64,000 nt of DNA from JACCVG01 sp963790245 (GCA_963790245.1 CAWBNP010000002.1:2232001-2296000), one strand, 5' to 3'. Positions 54,688 through 62,959 are shown, counted from the stretch's first letter. Translations and numbers: made by a program. Notes: generated by a model from the sequence alone, not told the origin.

Positions 54688-56139
54688 ATGGCAAAGCGCA
54701 AGGGACCGCTCGCCGACTACGACCGCAAGCGCGACTTCTCGGCGACACCGGAGCCGCCGAGCGGCATCGCCGCAGGCAACGAGGGCTTGCCGCGCTTCGT
54801 CGTGCAGGAGCACAGCGCGCGGCGGCTGCACTGGGATCTGCGCCTCGAGCGCGACGGCGTACTCGCCTCCTGGGCGATCCCGAACGGGATCCCGCTCGAT
54901 CCCGAGCAGAACCGCAAGGCGATTCGCACCGAGGATCACCCGATCGGGTACCTCGACTTCCAGGGCGAAATCCCCGAGGGCCAGTACGGCGCCGGGACGA
55001 TGACGATCTGGGACCGCGGGACGTATCAATGCGAGAAATGGGAGCAGGGCAAGGTGGTTGTCCACTTCTTCGGCGAGCGGCTGAGCGGGCGCTACGCGTT
55101 GTTCACCGCCGGGTCGGAGAAGGATTGGTTGATCCACCGGATGGATCCGCCCGCCGACCCGCACCGGGAGTCGATGCCCGAGCGGGTCGCCCCGATGCTC
55201 GCCCGCGCAGGTGACCTGCCGACCAAGGACGACGGCTGGGCCTACGAGGTCAAGTGGGACGGCGTGCGCGCGCTCGCGTACATCGAGCCCGGCCGGATCC
55301 GCGTCGAGAGCCGCAACTCCAACGACATCACGGCCGGCTACCCGGAGCTACGCGGGCTCGTCCGCGAGCTCGGCTCACGCGAGGCGCTGTTGGACGGCGA
55401 GCTCGTCGCCTTCGACGATCAGGGCCGCCCGAGTTTCGAGCGGCTGCAGCGCCGGATCCACCAGCGGTCGGAATCGACGGTCAGGCGCCTTTCCAGGAGC
55501 GATCCGGTGACTTACGTGATCTTCGACCTGCTCCATCTTGATGGTCGCTCGCTGCTGCGTGAGCCCTACGTCAAACGTCGCGAGCTGCTCGAAGGGCTCG
55601 GTCTCCGCGGCTCCGCCTGGCAGGTGCCACGCCATGCCACCGGCGAAGGGGCCGCGCTGCTCGCCGCCTCGCGCGAGCGAGGTCTCGAGGGGCTCGTCGC
55701 GAAGCGGCGCGACTCCCGCTACGAGCCCGGCAAGCGGAGCGCCGGCTGGATCAAGATCAAGAACGCGGCGCGCCAAGAGCTCGTCGTCGGCGGCTGGCTA
55801 CCCGGGGCCGGGAAGCGCTCGGGCCGTCTCGGCGCGCTGCTCGTAGGCTTCTACGAGGGCGACGGGCTGCGTTACGCCGGGCGGGTCGGGACCGGGTTCA
55901 GCGAGATCGTGCTCGCTGACCTGGCGGCGCAGCTCGGTGCGATCGAGCTCGCGGAGTCTCCGTTCGAGGGAACCCAGCCACCAAAGGGGGCGCGGTTCGT
56001 CGAACCGCAGCTCGTCGCCGAAGTCGAGTTCACGGAGTGGACCGCCAAGCGAATGCTCCGCCACCCGGTCTTCAAGGGGCTGCGCGCCGACAAGGACGCC
56101 CGGGAAGTCTTCTTCGAGCCGCCGACCGCCCGACCCTAG
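54688..56139 (+). CDS. LigD-type ATP-dependent DNA ligase with 3'-phosphoesterase domain, no polymerase domain
   Basis: 483 residues. Residues 1-165: phosphoesterase module with FVVQEHSARRLHWDLRLE (catalytic His/Asp/Glu) and GYLDFQGEIPEGQYGAG. Residues 170-480: ATP ligase with YEVKWDGVRAL (nucleotidyl Lys189), LLDGELVAFD, EGLVAKR and WIKIKN motifs, then the OB fold. Typical LigD for non-homologous end joining has an added primase-like polymerase domain; it is absent here, and no ku gene is in the window. The enzyme may complement separately encoded NHEJ parts. ATG 54688 follows the divergent -10 element. Confidence 0.92.
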   Translation: MAKRKGPLADYDRKRDFSATPEPPSGIAAGNEGLPRFVVQEHSARRLHWDLRLERDGVLASWAIPNGIPLDPEQNRKAIRTEDHPIGYLDFQGEIPEGQYGAGTMTIWDRGTYQCEKWEQGKVVVHFFGERLSGRYALFTAGSEKDWLIHRMDPPADPHRESMPERVAPMLARAGDLPTKDDGWAYEVKWDGVRALAYIEPGRIRVESRNSNDITAGYPELRGLVRELGSREALLDGELVAFDDQGRPSFERLQRRIHQRSESTVRRLSRSDPVTYVIFDLLHLDGRSLLREPYVKRRELLEGLGLRGSAWQVPRHATGEGAALLAASRERGLEGLVAKRRDSRYEPGKRSAGWIKIKNAARQELVVGGWLPGAGKRSGRLGALLVGFYEGDGLRYAGRVGTGFSEIVLADLAAQLGAIELAESPFEGTQPPKGARFVEPQLVAEVEFTEWTAKRMLRHPVFKGLRADKDAREVFFEPPTARP

Positions 56140-56142
56140 ACT
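56137..56142 (+). promoter_or_regulatory. Candidate -10 box of small membrane protein
   Basis: TAGACT ends seven bases before GTG 56150; its TAG is also the stop of the ligase gene. Confidence 0.4.
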
Positions 56143-56149
56143 GCGGCAT

Positions 56150-56434
56150 GTGGATGGGTTCACGCTGCTGATCCTCGGCTTCGGAGCGCTTGCGTTCGGG
56201 GCCTTCTACCTGCTCGGGACCTACCACCCCAAGAGCGGGCCGGAGGTACTTGACTGGAAGCCGACCCGCTCGGCCGAGCTCGAGGCCGAGCTCGAGCTCG
56301 ACGACATCGATCAGATGCTCGAGGCGCAGAACCGCCGCCGCCGCGAGAGCGGGCGGCCCGAGCTGAGCGAGGAGGGCGTCCGCGCCGAACTCGATGCCGA
56401 GCGGCGCCGAGCCGCCTCGGACGACCGGCCGTAG
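56150..56434 (+). CDS. Small membrane-anchored protein
   Basis: 94 residues from GTG 56150. One N-terminal helix (FTLLILGFGALAFGAFYLLG) is followed by a charged segment with two acidic stretches (ELEAELELDDIDQMLEAQNRRR) likely to form a cytoplasmic coiled coil. No family recognised. It lies ten bases downstream of the ligase, probably co-transcribed. Confidence 0.6.
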   Translation: MDGFTLLILGFGALAFGAFYLLGTYHPKSGPEVLDWKPTRSAELEAELELDDIDQMLEAQNRRRRESGRPELSEEGVRAELDAERRRAASDDRP

Positions 56435-56445
56435 GTGAGCGCCTA

Positions 56446-56934
56446 GTGGCCCGCGTGCTGGTCGTCGGCTGTGGCTGTCGTGGTCGCGAGCTTGCCGCCG
56501 CGCTGCTCGCGCAGGGCTACGCGGTCCGCGGCACGACCCGCGACCCGGGCCGCCTGGAGCAGATCGAGGCGGCGGGCGCGGAGGCCGTGGTCGCCGATCC
56601 CGACCGGCTCGCGACGATCGCCCTCGCGCTCGAGGGCGTGACCGTTCTCTGTTGGCTGATGGGGAGCGCGGACGGCGAGCCGGAGGCCGTCGCGGCGTTG
56701 CACGGCGCGCGGCTCGGATCGCTGCTCGGCACGCTCGTCGACACACCGGTGCGCGGGTTCGTTTACGAGGCATCGGGCTCGGTCGATGCTGTCGCGCTCG
56801 AGTCTGGTCGGGTGCTGGTGGAGGGCGCCCATCGCTCCCACCGGATGCCGGTCGCCTTCGTCGAAGCGTCCCCGACCGACCGTGAGGCATGGCTTGCCGA
56901 TGCGTACGCTGGGGTAGAGAGCGTCCTGACCTGA
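56446..56934 (+). CDS. Rossmann-fold NAD(P)-binding protein
   Basis: 162 residues beginning VLVVGCGCRGRELAAALLAQG, a Rossmann dinucleotide motif GxGxxG with Cys in the loop, followed by AVRGTTRDPGRL. It resembles the N-terminal domain of extended SDR/NAD(P)-binding proteins and lacks a catalytic Tyr-x3-Lys, so it may bind NAD(P) without dehydrogenase activity. GTG 56446 starts a few bases after the preceding stop. Function unknown. Confidence 0.7.
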   Translation: MARVLVVGCGCRGRELAAALLAQGYAVRGTTRDPGRLEQIEAAGAEAVVADPDRLATIALALEGVTVLCWLMGSADGEPEAVAALHGARLGSLLGTLVDTPVRGFVYEASGSVDAVALESGRVLVEGAHRSHRMPVAFVEASPTDREAWLADAYAGVESVLT

Positions 56935-56958
56935 TTCTTCCCCGGAAGTGAGGCACCG

Positions 56959-57801
56959 ATGGCTGACTACGCAAACGACGTGCTCGTCGAGACCGACTGG
57001 GTCGAGCAACACCTCGATGACGATTCGATCCGGATCGTTGAAGTCGACGAGAACCCCGCCCTATACGCCGAGGCCCACATCCCGGGCGCAATCGGCTTTG
57101 ACTGGAAGACCGATCTCCAGGATCAGGTCAAGCGCGATTTCCTCGGCCCGGAGGAGTTCGGTGCGCTCTTCGGCAGCCGAGGGATCTCCAACGACCACAC
57201 GGTCGTCCTCTACGGCGATCGCAACAACTGGTTCGCGGCCTACACCTACTGGTATCTCAAGTACTACGGCCACCACGACGTGAAGCTTGTAAACGGCCCG
57301 CGCGAGAAGTGGATCGCCGAGGGGCGCGCGACCAGCAGCGACCTGCCCGAGCACGAGTCGCAGACCTTCACCGCGCAGCCCGGCGATGAGGCGATCCGCG
57401 CCAAGCGCGACGAGGTGTTCGAGGCGATCGGGAACAAGAAGCTCGTCGACGTCCGCTCGCCCCAGGAGTTCTCGGGCGAGCTGATCGCGATGGCGGGTTA
57501 CGAGCAGGAGGGCGCCCAGCGTGGCGGGCACATCCCGGGCGCGGCGTCGGTCCCGTGGGCCCAGGCGGTCCAGGAGGACGGCACGTTCAAGGCCGCCGAT
57601 GAGCTGCGCGAGCTCTACACCGGCAAGGGCGTGATCGGCTCAGGCGATCCGGTGATCGCCTACTGCCGGATCGGCGAGCGCTCGGCCCACACGTGGTTTG
57701 TGCTGCACGAGCTGCTCGGCGAGGGCGACGTCAAGAACTACGACGGCTCCTGGACCGAGTGGGGCAATCTCGTCAACGTGCCTGTGGAGAAGGACGTCTG
57801 A
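56959..57801 (+). CDS. Thiosulfate/3-mercaptopyruvate sulfurtransferase (two rhodanese domains)
   Basis: 280 residues, two tandem rhodanese domains. N-terminal domain: LVETDWVEQHLDDD, VEVDENPALYAEAHIPGA. C-terminal domain: KLVDVRSPQEFSGEL and the active-site loop AYCRIGERSAHTW with Cys236. The CRIGERS loop is typical of thiosulfate sulfurtransferases. ATG 56959 follows a GAAGTGAGG ribosome site. Likely moves sulfane sulfur, for instance for cyanide detoxification or cofactor synthesis. Confidence 0.93.
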   Translation: MADYANDVLVETDWVEQHLDDDSIRIVEVDENPALYAEAHIPGAIGFDWKTDLQDQVKRDFLGPEEFGALFGSRGISNDHTVVLYGDRNNWFAAYTYWYLKYYGHHDVKLVNGPREKWIAEGRATSSDLPEHESQTFTAQPGDEAIRAKRDEVFEAIGNKKLVDVRSPQEFSGELIAMAGYEQEGAQRGGHIPGAASVPWAQAVQEDGTFKAADELRELYTGKGVIGSGDPVIAYCRIGERSAHTWFVLHELLGEGDVKNYDGSWTEWGNLVNVPVEKDV

Positions 57802-57805
57802 GGCG

Positions 57806-59173
57806 CTACAGGCCGTACTTCTGAAGCAGTCTCAACCACACTTCGCTGCGGGTCGGGAAGGCGGGGATCGCGTGCCAGAGCCGCTCAAGCGGAACCTCGC
57901 CGACGATCGCGATCGTCGCGGCATGGACGAACTCGGCGACGTCCGGGCCGGTGAAGGTCGCGCCGACGATCACGCCGCGTGATTCGTCGACGACCAGTCG
58001 GGCGAGCCCCTCCGCACCGCGACCGTAGAAGCTGGCCCCGGCCACCGCGCCGGTCGGATGGTCGACGGTGCGGACGACGAGGCCCGCCTCGGCGGCCGAA
58101 GCGGCGGTGTGCCCGACGGCCGCGACCTGTGGGTCGGTGAAGATCACGCGTGGCGATCCCGGCCCGTCGGCCCAGGCCCGGGCCTCCTTGCCGAGGATCA
58201 CGTCGGCGGCGACCCGCGCCTGGTACTTGCCAGAGTGGGTCAGCAGGGCGCGTTCGTTGACGTCGCCGATCGCAAACAGCCAGTCGCCGACCGGGGAGCG
58301 CAGCCGGTCGTCGACCTCGATCGCGTGCCCGGGCTCGAGACCGACGCTCTCGACGCCGAGGTCGGTGGTGTGGGGCTTGCGGCCGGCGGCGACCAGCAGC
58401 CGGTCGGCGCGCAGATCCTCGCCGTCCTCGAGCGAGAGCACGATCTCCTCGCCCTCGCGACGTGCGCCCGCGGCCTTGGCCCCGAGCCGCAGTTCGACGC
58501 CGAGCTTCTCGAGCGCAGCGCCGATGTGCTCGGCGGCGAAATCCTCCTCGCGGGCAATCAGCCGATCGGCGGCCTCGACGAGCACGACCTTCGAGCCGAG
58601 CGTCGACCACGCCTGGGCCATCTCGACGCCGACCACGCCGCCGCCGAGGATCAGCAGACGAGCCGGTACCTCTTTGGCGGTCGTGATCTCGCGATTGGAC
58701 CAGGCGCCGACCTCGTCGAGCCCGGGGATCGGCGGCACCGACGCGCCGCTGCCGGTGGCGATCACGACCGCCTTGCGCGCCGTGAGCAGTTCACCCGCGA
58801 CGCGGACCCTGCGCTCCCCATCGAGACGCGCCGTTCCGCGCATGACCTCGACGCCGCGCTCCTCGAGCCATGGCAGCTGGGCGGAGTCGTCGAGGTCGTG
58901 GATGACCTCGTCACGTCGCACCAACACGGCGTCCACATCGATCTCGCCGTCGACGGCCTCGGCGGCGCCCGGGACGCGCAACGCCTCGTCGATCGCCTCG
59001 GCCGGGCGCAGCAGAGCCTTGGAGGGCATACACGCGTAGTAGGAGCACTCGCCACCCACGAGCTCGCGCTCGACCAGCACGACGGTCAGGCCGTTCTCGG
59101 CCAGGCGGCCGGCGCACTCCTCGCCCGCCGGGCCGGCGCCGATCACGATCACGTCGAAGGCTCGTTCAGTCAT
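57806..59173 (-). CDS. Pyridine nucleotide-disulfide oxidoreductase (dihydrolipoamide dehydrogenase/mercuric reductase-like)
   Basis: About 455 residues from ATG 59171-59173. FAD motif VIVIGAGPAGEECAGRLAE, redox Cys pair in GGECSYYACMPSKALLRP (Cys-x4-Cys as in the family, with SYYA between instead of the usual VNVG type), NAD motif LLILGGGVVGVEMAQAW, second FAD motif LFAIGDVNERALLTH and C-terminal interface HAIPAFPTRSEVW with His and Glu. Partner substrate is uncertain: lipoamide, mercury or another disulfide. Its start overlaps the NUDIX gene stop. Confidence 0.88.
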   Translation of the reverse strand: MTERAFDVIVIGAGPAGEECAGRLAENGLTVVLVERELVGGECSYYACMPSKALLRPAEAIDEALRVPGAAEAVDGEIDVDAVLVRRDEVIHDLDDSAQLPWLEERGVEVMRGTARLDGERRVRVAGELLTARKAVVIATGSGASVPPIPGLDEVGAWSNREITTAKEVPARLLILGGGVVGVEMAQAWSTLGSKVVLVEAADRLIAREEDFAAEHIGAALEKLGVELRLGAKAAGARREGEEIVLSLEDGEDLRADRLLVAAGRKPHTTDLGVESVGLEPGHAIEVDDRLRSPVGDWLFAIGDVNERALLTHSGKYQARVAADVILGKEARAWADGPGSPRVIFTDPQVAAVGHTAASAAEAGLVVRTVDHPTGAVAGASFYGRGAEGLARLVVDESRGVIVGATFTGPDVAEFVHAATIAIVGEVPLERLWHAIPAFPTRSEVWLRLLQKYGL

Positions 59174-59788
59174 CTTCGGACCCAATCTTCCCGACGGGAG
59201 GTTGCGGTTGCATTACGCCGAGCGAGCCGATCCGCTCGAGCAGGTGGCCGAGAATCCGCGCCGTGGCACCCCAGACGAACGCGTTCCCGACCGAGTAGGT
59301 CGCCGTCTTGAACGGCACTCCGCGCCGAACCAGCCGCCGCAGCTCGAAGCTCCGCAGCAGCGCGGGCAGCGAGAGCTCAAGTACTTCCTCGACCTCGGTC
59401 GGCTGGGGGATCCAGCGCGAGCCGTCGGCGATCAGACCGACGAATGGATTGATCCGGTAGCCGGTGACGAACGTGCGGAGTGGGGGGCAGCGCGCCGACG
59501 ATCTCGACCAGCTCGCGGCCGAGGCCGATCTCCTCCTCGCTCTCGCGCAGGGCCGTTTCGCGCGAGGTCCTCGGACGGGAAGTCCTGGCGGCCGCCCGGG
59601 AACGAGATCTCACCTGCGTGGCGGCGCATGTCGACGCGCCGGCGCGTGAAGACGGCGTGCAGCTCGCCATCGCGTTCAAAGAGGGGAACCAGCACCGCAG
59701 CCTCGACGCTGCCGAGCGCGTCCATCGCAGCGGCCGCCTCGGCGCTCAGCAGGGAGCTCGCCAGCTGCTCGGCGAGCGTCGGACCCAC
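59166..59788 (-). CDS. NUDIX hydrolase, CoA pyrophosphatase-like (NudL type)
   Basis: About 207 codons. AAVLVPLFERDGELHAVFTRR, then the NUDIX box GGRQDFPSEDLRETALRESEEEIGL (key part RETALRESEEEIGL) with UPF0035-like sequence around it. It needs slip corrections near 59575 and 59477. The C-terminal YRINPFVGLIAD fits CoA-diphosphatase members. Ends ATGACTGA overlapping the disulfide oxidoreductase start. Would hydrolyse CoA or related dinucleotides, with Mg2+ bound by the three Glu. Confidence 0.85.
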
Positions 59789-59794
59789 GGCTGG

Positions 59795-60190
59795 CTACTC
59801 GACGTTCAACTGCTCGTCGAACATGACCTCGCCCTCGAGCGTGCGGTGCACCGGGCAGCGCGCGGCGATCTGCATCAGCCGTTCCTGTTGCTCGGGATCG
59901 AGGTCGGCGGGCAGGTTGACGTTCATCTTGAAACGGGTGGGCGAGCCGCGCTGGGCGGGCTCGTAGTCCACGTCGACGGTCAGCTCGCCGATGTCCCAGC
60001 CCTTGCGGCGGGCGTACATCTCGATCGTCACCGCGGTGCAGGAGGCAAGGCTCGCGGCGAGCAGCTGCTGTGGGCTGGGCCCGGCGTCTGTGCCGCCGAC
60101 CTGGGAGGGCTCGTCGGCGACCAGCTGATGGCCCCCGACCTCGATCTCGTGCTTGAGCGAATCTCCGACACGGCGTGCGGTTGCCTTCAT
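59795..60190 (-). CDS. OsmC-family peroxiredoxin-like protein
   Basis: 131 residues. SPQQLLAASLASCTAVTIEMYAR carries the first Cys and ARCPVHRTL the second, as in OsmC/Ohr hydroperoxide reductases. ATG 60188-60190 overlaps the PduO stop (ATGA), so the two are translationally coupled. Detoxifies organic hydroperoxides with thiol cofactors. Confidence 0.92.
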   Translation of the reverse strand: MKATARRVGDSLKHEIEVGGHQLVADEPSQVGGTDAGPSPQQLLAASLASCTAVTIEMYARRKGWDIGELTVDVDYEPAQRGSPTRFKMNVNLPADLDPEQQERLMQIAARCPVHRTLEGEVMFDEQLNVE

Positions 60191-60752
60191 TTGCCTCTTC
60201 CTTCGAACAGTTCGGGGTTGTCTTCGTCTGCGTAGCGGGCCATCGCGAACGCTGCATCGGAGGCGCGGTTCAGATAGCGCCAGCACCGTGTCGTCGGCGA
60301 GCTCGCCGGCCAGCTTGAGCTCGACCACGCCAGCGCTCGGCCCGGCGGACGCCGTCCGCGCGACATCGAGGCGGGCCGAGAGCTCGCTGCCTCCGGGGAT
60401 CACGAACTTCGGCGGCAGGTCGACCCGGTCGATGTACTTGTCGATCAGCGTGCTCGAGGTCGTCGACCATCTCCGGGGTCACCTTCGAGACCCCGGCCTC
60501 GAGCCGGTCGGCCGCCTCCGGAGCGGTCGCCAGCTCAGCGGCGGCGACGAACAGCTCGTTCTGGAGCGCGAGCATGTCGACGCGCCAGCTCGGGCTCGGA
60601 CGCGGCGGTCGCGCGGCACATGCCGAGCGCCGCAGCCGGCCTCGTCGAGCGCTCCGTAGGCGCTCGGGCGCAGGCTCCGACTTCGAAACCCGCCCGCCGT
60701 ACCAGAGGCCGGTCGTGCCGTCATCGCCCTTGCGCGTGTAGATCTTGACCAC
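60187..60752 (-). CDS. Cob(I)alamin adenosyltransferase, PduO type
   Basis: About 188 codons. VKIYTRKGDDGTTGLWYGGRVSK is the N-terminal ATP-binding signature (core YTRKGDDGTTGL). Later VIPGGSELSARLDVARTA and a C-terminal RYLNRASDAAFAMARYAD match PduO proteins that add adenosyl to cob(I)alamin. Slips near 60652, 60590, 60452 and 60278. GTG 60750-60752 is preceded by TAGGAT. Coenzyme B12 would serve enzymes encoded elsewhere. Confidence 0.88.
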
Positions 60753-60760
60753 GACGGCGG

Positions 60761-60766
60761 ATCCTA
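60761..60766 (-). promoter_or_regulatory. Candidate -10 box of pduO
   Basis: TAGGAT on the minus strand, eight bases before GTG 60752. Confidence 0.4.
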
Positions 60767-60783
60767 CCGACGCCCGACGCGGC

Positions 60784-62055
60784 TCACTCGAGCGAGTTGA
60801 AGATCAGCCCGGTCGGGATCTTGGGGAAGAAGTAGGTGGACTTCGGCGGCATCGACTCGACCGGCTTCGGCGACCTCGATGACCTGCTCGATCGGCGTTC
60901 CGCGCATGAAGAAGGCGGCGTCGCAGCGCCCGTTCTCGACGGAGTCGAGCGCGTCGGCGAAGCTCTTCGAGTAGGCGAGCCCGCGCTTGGCGGCGATGTC
61001 CTCGACGCTCATCCCGAGCGCGCCCGCCGAGCAGCAGTGTCTCGAGCACTGCGGTGTCGAGCCGTCGGTAGGGCTCGGGCCGGTCGGGCATCGCGGCGTC
61101 GGCGATCGCCTGGTCGCGCAGCGTCAGCCGATAGGGCTGCTTGTGGAAGGAGTCCATGTAGCCGAGGTTCACGCCGGGGGCATCGGCGGGCGGCTCGAGC
61201 TCCTCGGCACTGATCGGGGTGATCTCGAAGTGCGCGCTTGATCGCGTCGCGCAAGGCCTCCTGGCTCGCCGAATTCTTGACGTCGGTCAGCAGCCGATGG
61301 GTCGGGAGCACCGTCAGCCCGGGATCGGACAGTGAGCAGAGGAACATCAGGACGTAATCGTGCTCACCCTCGCCGCCGATCTCGGCCGCGTAGGTGCGCG
61401 CCGTCTCGTAGCGGTGGTGGCCATCGGCGATCAGAAGCTCGGCGTCGGCGAGCGCGGCCTGGACGCGCGGTGATCGTGTCCGGGCTCTCGATCCTCCAGA
61501 GCTTGTTGACCGCGCCGCCCTCGTCGGTGACGGTGTCGAACGGGTCCGCCGAAGTGTGGGGCTCGAGCGCGGCCCAGGCAACGTTGTCGGGGTCGGGAAA
61601 GAGGCTGAAGATCGGCGAGAGGTTCGCGCGCGTCGCGCGCGTCAGCCGCAGGCGGTCCTCCTTGGGTCCGGGCTGGGTGCGCTCGTGGGGCCGGATACGT
61701 TCCGGCCCCGTAGTCGTCGACTCGCACGCGCGCGAAGAAGCCGTGGCGGGTGCACCTGGCGGTCTGTGCCCGGCACGGTGTAGTCCTGGGTCAGCGCCCA
61801 GATCGACGGTTCGCGGTCGCGCACGATGATGTGGTCCCGGCGCCAGGTCTCGAACAACGAGCCGGCGCGCTCGTACGGATCGCCGGCGTCGGCGGCGGGG
61901 AGGTCGAGCTCGACGACGTTGAAGGGGCTGCGCGCGGCGAGCTCGGCGCGCATCGCCGCGTCGATCACGTCGTAGGGCGGCGCGGCGACGGCGTCGAGCG
62001 AGCCGACGGCATCGAGTGAGTAATGGAGCGCGCGCAGCGGCTGGATCTCGGCCAT
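60784..62055 (-). CDS. DUF1015 family protein
   Basis: About 424 codons. EIQPLRALHYS, AAPPYDVIDAAMRAELAARSPFNVVELDLPA (core AAPPYDVID, SPFNVVELDLP) are the N-terminal signature; LLIADGHHRYETAR with a conserved GHHRYET segment lies near 61430-61400; DALDSVENGRCDAAFFMRGTPIEQV near the end and the terminal TYFFPKIPTGLIFN are also typical. Function of the family is unsettled. Many slips (61770, 61690, 61480, 61250, 61030, 60860). ATG 62053-62055. Confidence 0.85.
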
Positions 62056-62064
62056 CGCGGCAGC

Positions 62065-62070
62065 ACCCTA
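62065..62070 (-). promoter_or_regulatory. Candidate -10 box of DUF1015 gene
   Basis: TAGGGT on the minus strand, nine bases before ATG 62055. Confidence 0.35.
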
Positions 62071-62120
62071 GACGTTTGATGCGAAATCGCCGCGCTCGCG
62101 CCGCTGAGTCGCAGCGAAAA

Positions 62121-62194
62121 TCGGGGCGCCCGGATTTGAACCGGGGACCTCCTGCTCCCAAAGCAGGCGCGCTACCAAGCTGCGCCACGCCCCG
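62121..62194 (-). tRNA. tRNA-Pro (anticodon UGG)
   Basis: Cloverleaf on the minus strand: acceptor stem CGGGGCG (62194-62188) pairs with CGCCCCG (62128-62122), followed by discriminator A at 62121; the anticodon loop TTTGGGA lies between CCTGC and GCAGG stems and gives UGG; the T-arm holds GGTTCAAATCC. No CCA is encoded. The gene lies alone between the DUF1015 and GST-N-like genes. Confidence 0.95.
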
Positions 62195-62202
62195 CGAGAA
62201 CG

Positions 62203-62231
62203 AGTCTACCCAGCGGAATCGGAGCTCCCAA
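62203..62231 (-). promoter_or_regulatory. Promoter of tRNA-Pro
   Basis: TTGGGA (62231-62226) and TAGACT (62208-62203) on the minus strand are separated by exactly 17 bases, and the -10 box ends eight bases before the tRNA 5' end. This is the only full two-box promoter I found with standard spacing. Confidence 0.6.
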
Positions 62232-62300
62232 CCGGGGCGCGCGCCGGCAGGTCGCGGATCGATCGGACCAACCTCAGCAGCGCGCGAGTTCGCTAGGTCG

Positions 62301-62588
62301 CTAGGGCTGCGCGCCGTCCTGCTCGAACAGCTTCGCGGCACGGATCGTGGCGGCCATCTCGGAGGACTCGGCCCGATAGGCCGACCCGCCTTCGAACTCG
62401 ATGACGGGCAGCAAGTGTTGCCCGCTGAGACGCTCGACGTCCGTACGCCGCCCACGCGGAAACAGGGGTGCCTTGACGATTTCGTAGTCGACGCCCTGCT
62501 CATCAAGCGCGCGCTGGACCTTCCAGCACGCGTCGTGGTCGGTGTGGAGGAAGGTCAGCGGACAGCGATGGAGCTTGATGGTGGCCAC
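62301..62588 (-). CDS. Glutathione S-transferase N-terminal/glutaredoxin-fold small protein
   Basis: 95 residues, a single thioredoxin-fold domain: TIKLHRCPLTFLHTDHDACWKVQRALDEQGVDYEIVKAPLF (key parts RCPLTFLHTDHDACWKVQ and YEIVKAPLF), then LLPVIEFEGG with the cis-Pro and a YRAESSEMAA segment. A GST C-terminal domain is absent. The first Cys is followed by PLT rather than a second Cys, so dithiol chemistry is unlikely. GTG 62586-62588 follows a TAGGCT box at nine bases. Confidence 0.8.
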   Translation of the reverse strand: MATIKLHRCPLTFLHTDHDACWKVQRALDEQGVDYEIVKAPLFPRGRRTDVERLSGQHLLPVIEFEGGSAYRAESSEMAATIRAAKLFEQDGAQP

Positions 62589-62597
62589 GGCCTGAGG

Positions 62598-62603
62598 AGC
62601 CTA
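62598..62603 (-). promoter_or_regulatory. Candidate -10 box of GST-N-like gene
   Basis: TAGGCT on the minus strand, nine bases before GTG 62588. Confidence 0.4.
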
Positions 62604-62702
62604 TCTCGCCGCCTGTCGCGGTGGCTTCAGAGTGGTGTCTACCTGCACAGACCGGGGCGCCCGCAGGGGCCCCGGTCCGCGCATCAGAACTGACCCTGGG
62701 CG

Positions 62703-62786
62703 TCAGCCCGCCGGCGTACCTTCACCGTCTCCGGGCGTGGGGGCCTCGGGCTCAGGGGTCCCTGGGGTCTCGGGTGTCTCGAGCAT
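62703..62786 (-). CDS. Possible 27-residue Pro/Glu-rich small protein
   Basis: ATG 62784-62786 lies behind a good purine-rich ribosome site (GAGGAGAGCAGG) and opens 27 codons with a repeated E-T-P-G-T-P-E-P-E-like pattern before TGA 62703-62705. It is the only coding candidate in the 62589-62959 gap (371 bases), which otherwise shows nothing recognisable. No homologue known to me; it may be noise. Confidence 0.35.
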   Translation of the reverse strand: MLETPETPGTPEPEAPTPGDGEGTPAG

Positions 62787-62959
62787 CCTGCTCTCCTCTC
62801 GTTGGGGTCGGTAAGCCGCACGTACCCGGGCTCAGGTCGAACCAATCACCGAGCGCGCGGCGCCAATCTGAAGCGGCGGTTTGGCCGGCTTCCTCGCCGA
62901 GCAGCGGCAAGCCAGGCGATGATCGCTAAAGGAACTTGCCAGGTAGCCGATAGGACCTC

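Noticed and set aside
58058..59311. Plus-strand open frame of 417 codons across the disulfide oxidoreductase gene
   Set aside because: Low-complexity translation without family motifs; the minus strand carries a complete oxidoreductase with FAD, NAD and Cys motifs.
62589..62959. Plus-strand open frame (62621-62929) as a gene
   Set aside because: Biased low-complexity sequence, no start signal, no motif, and overlaps the better-supported small minus-strand candidate.
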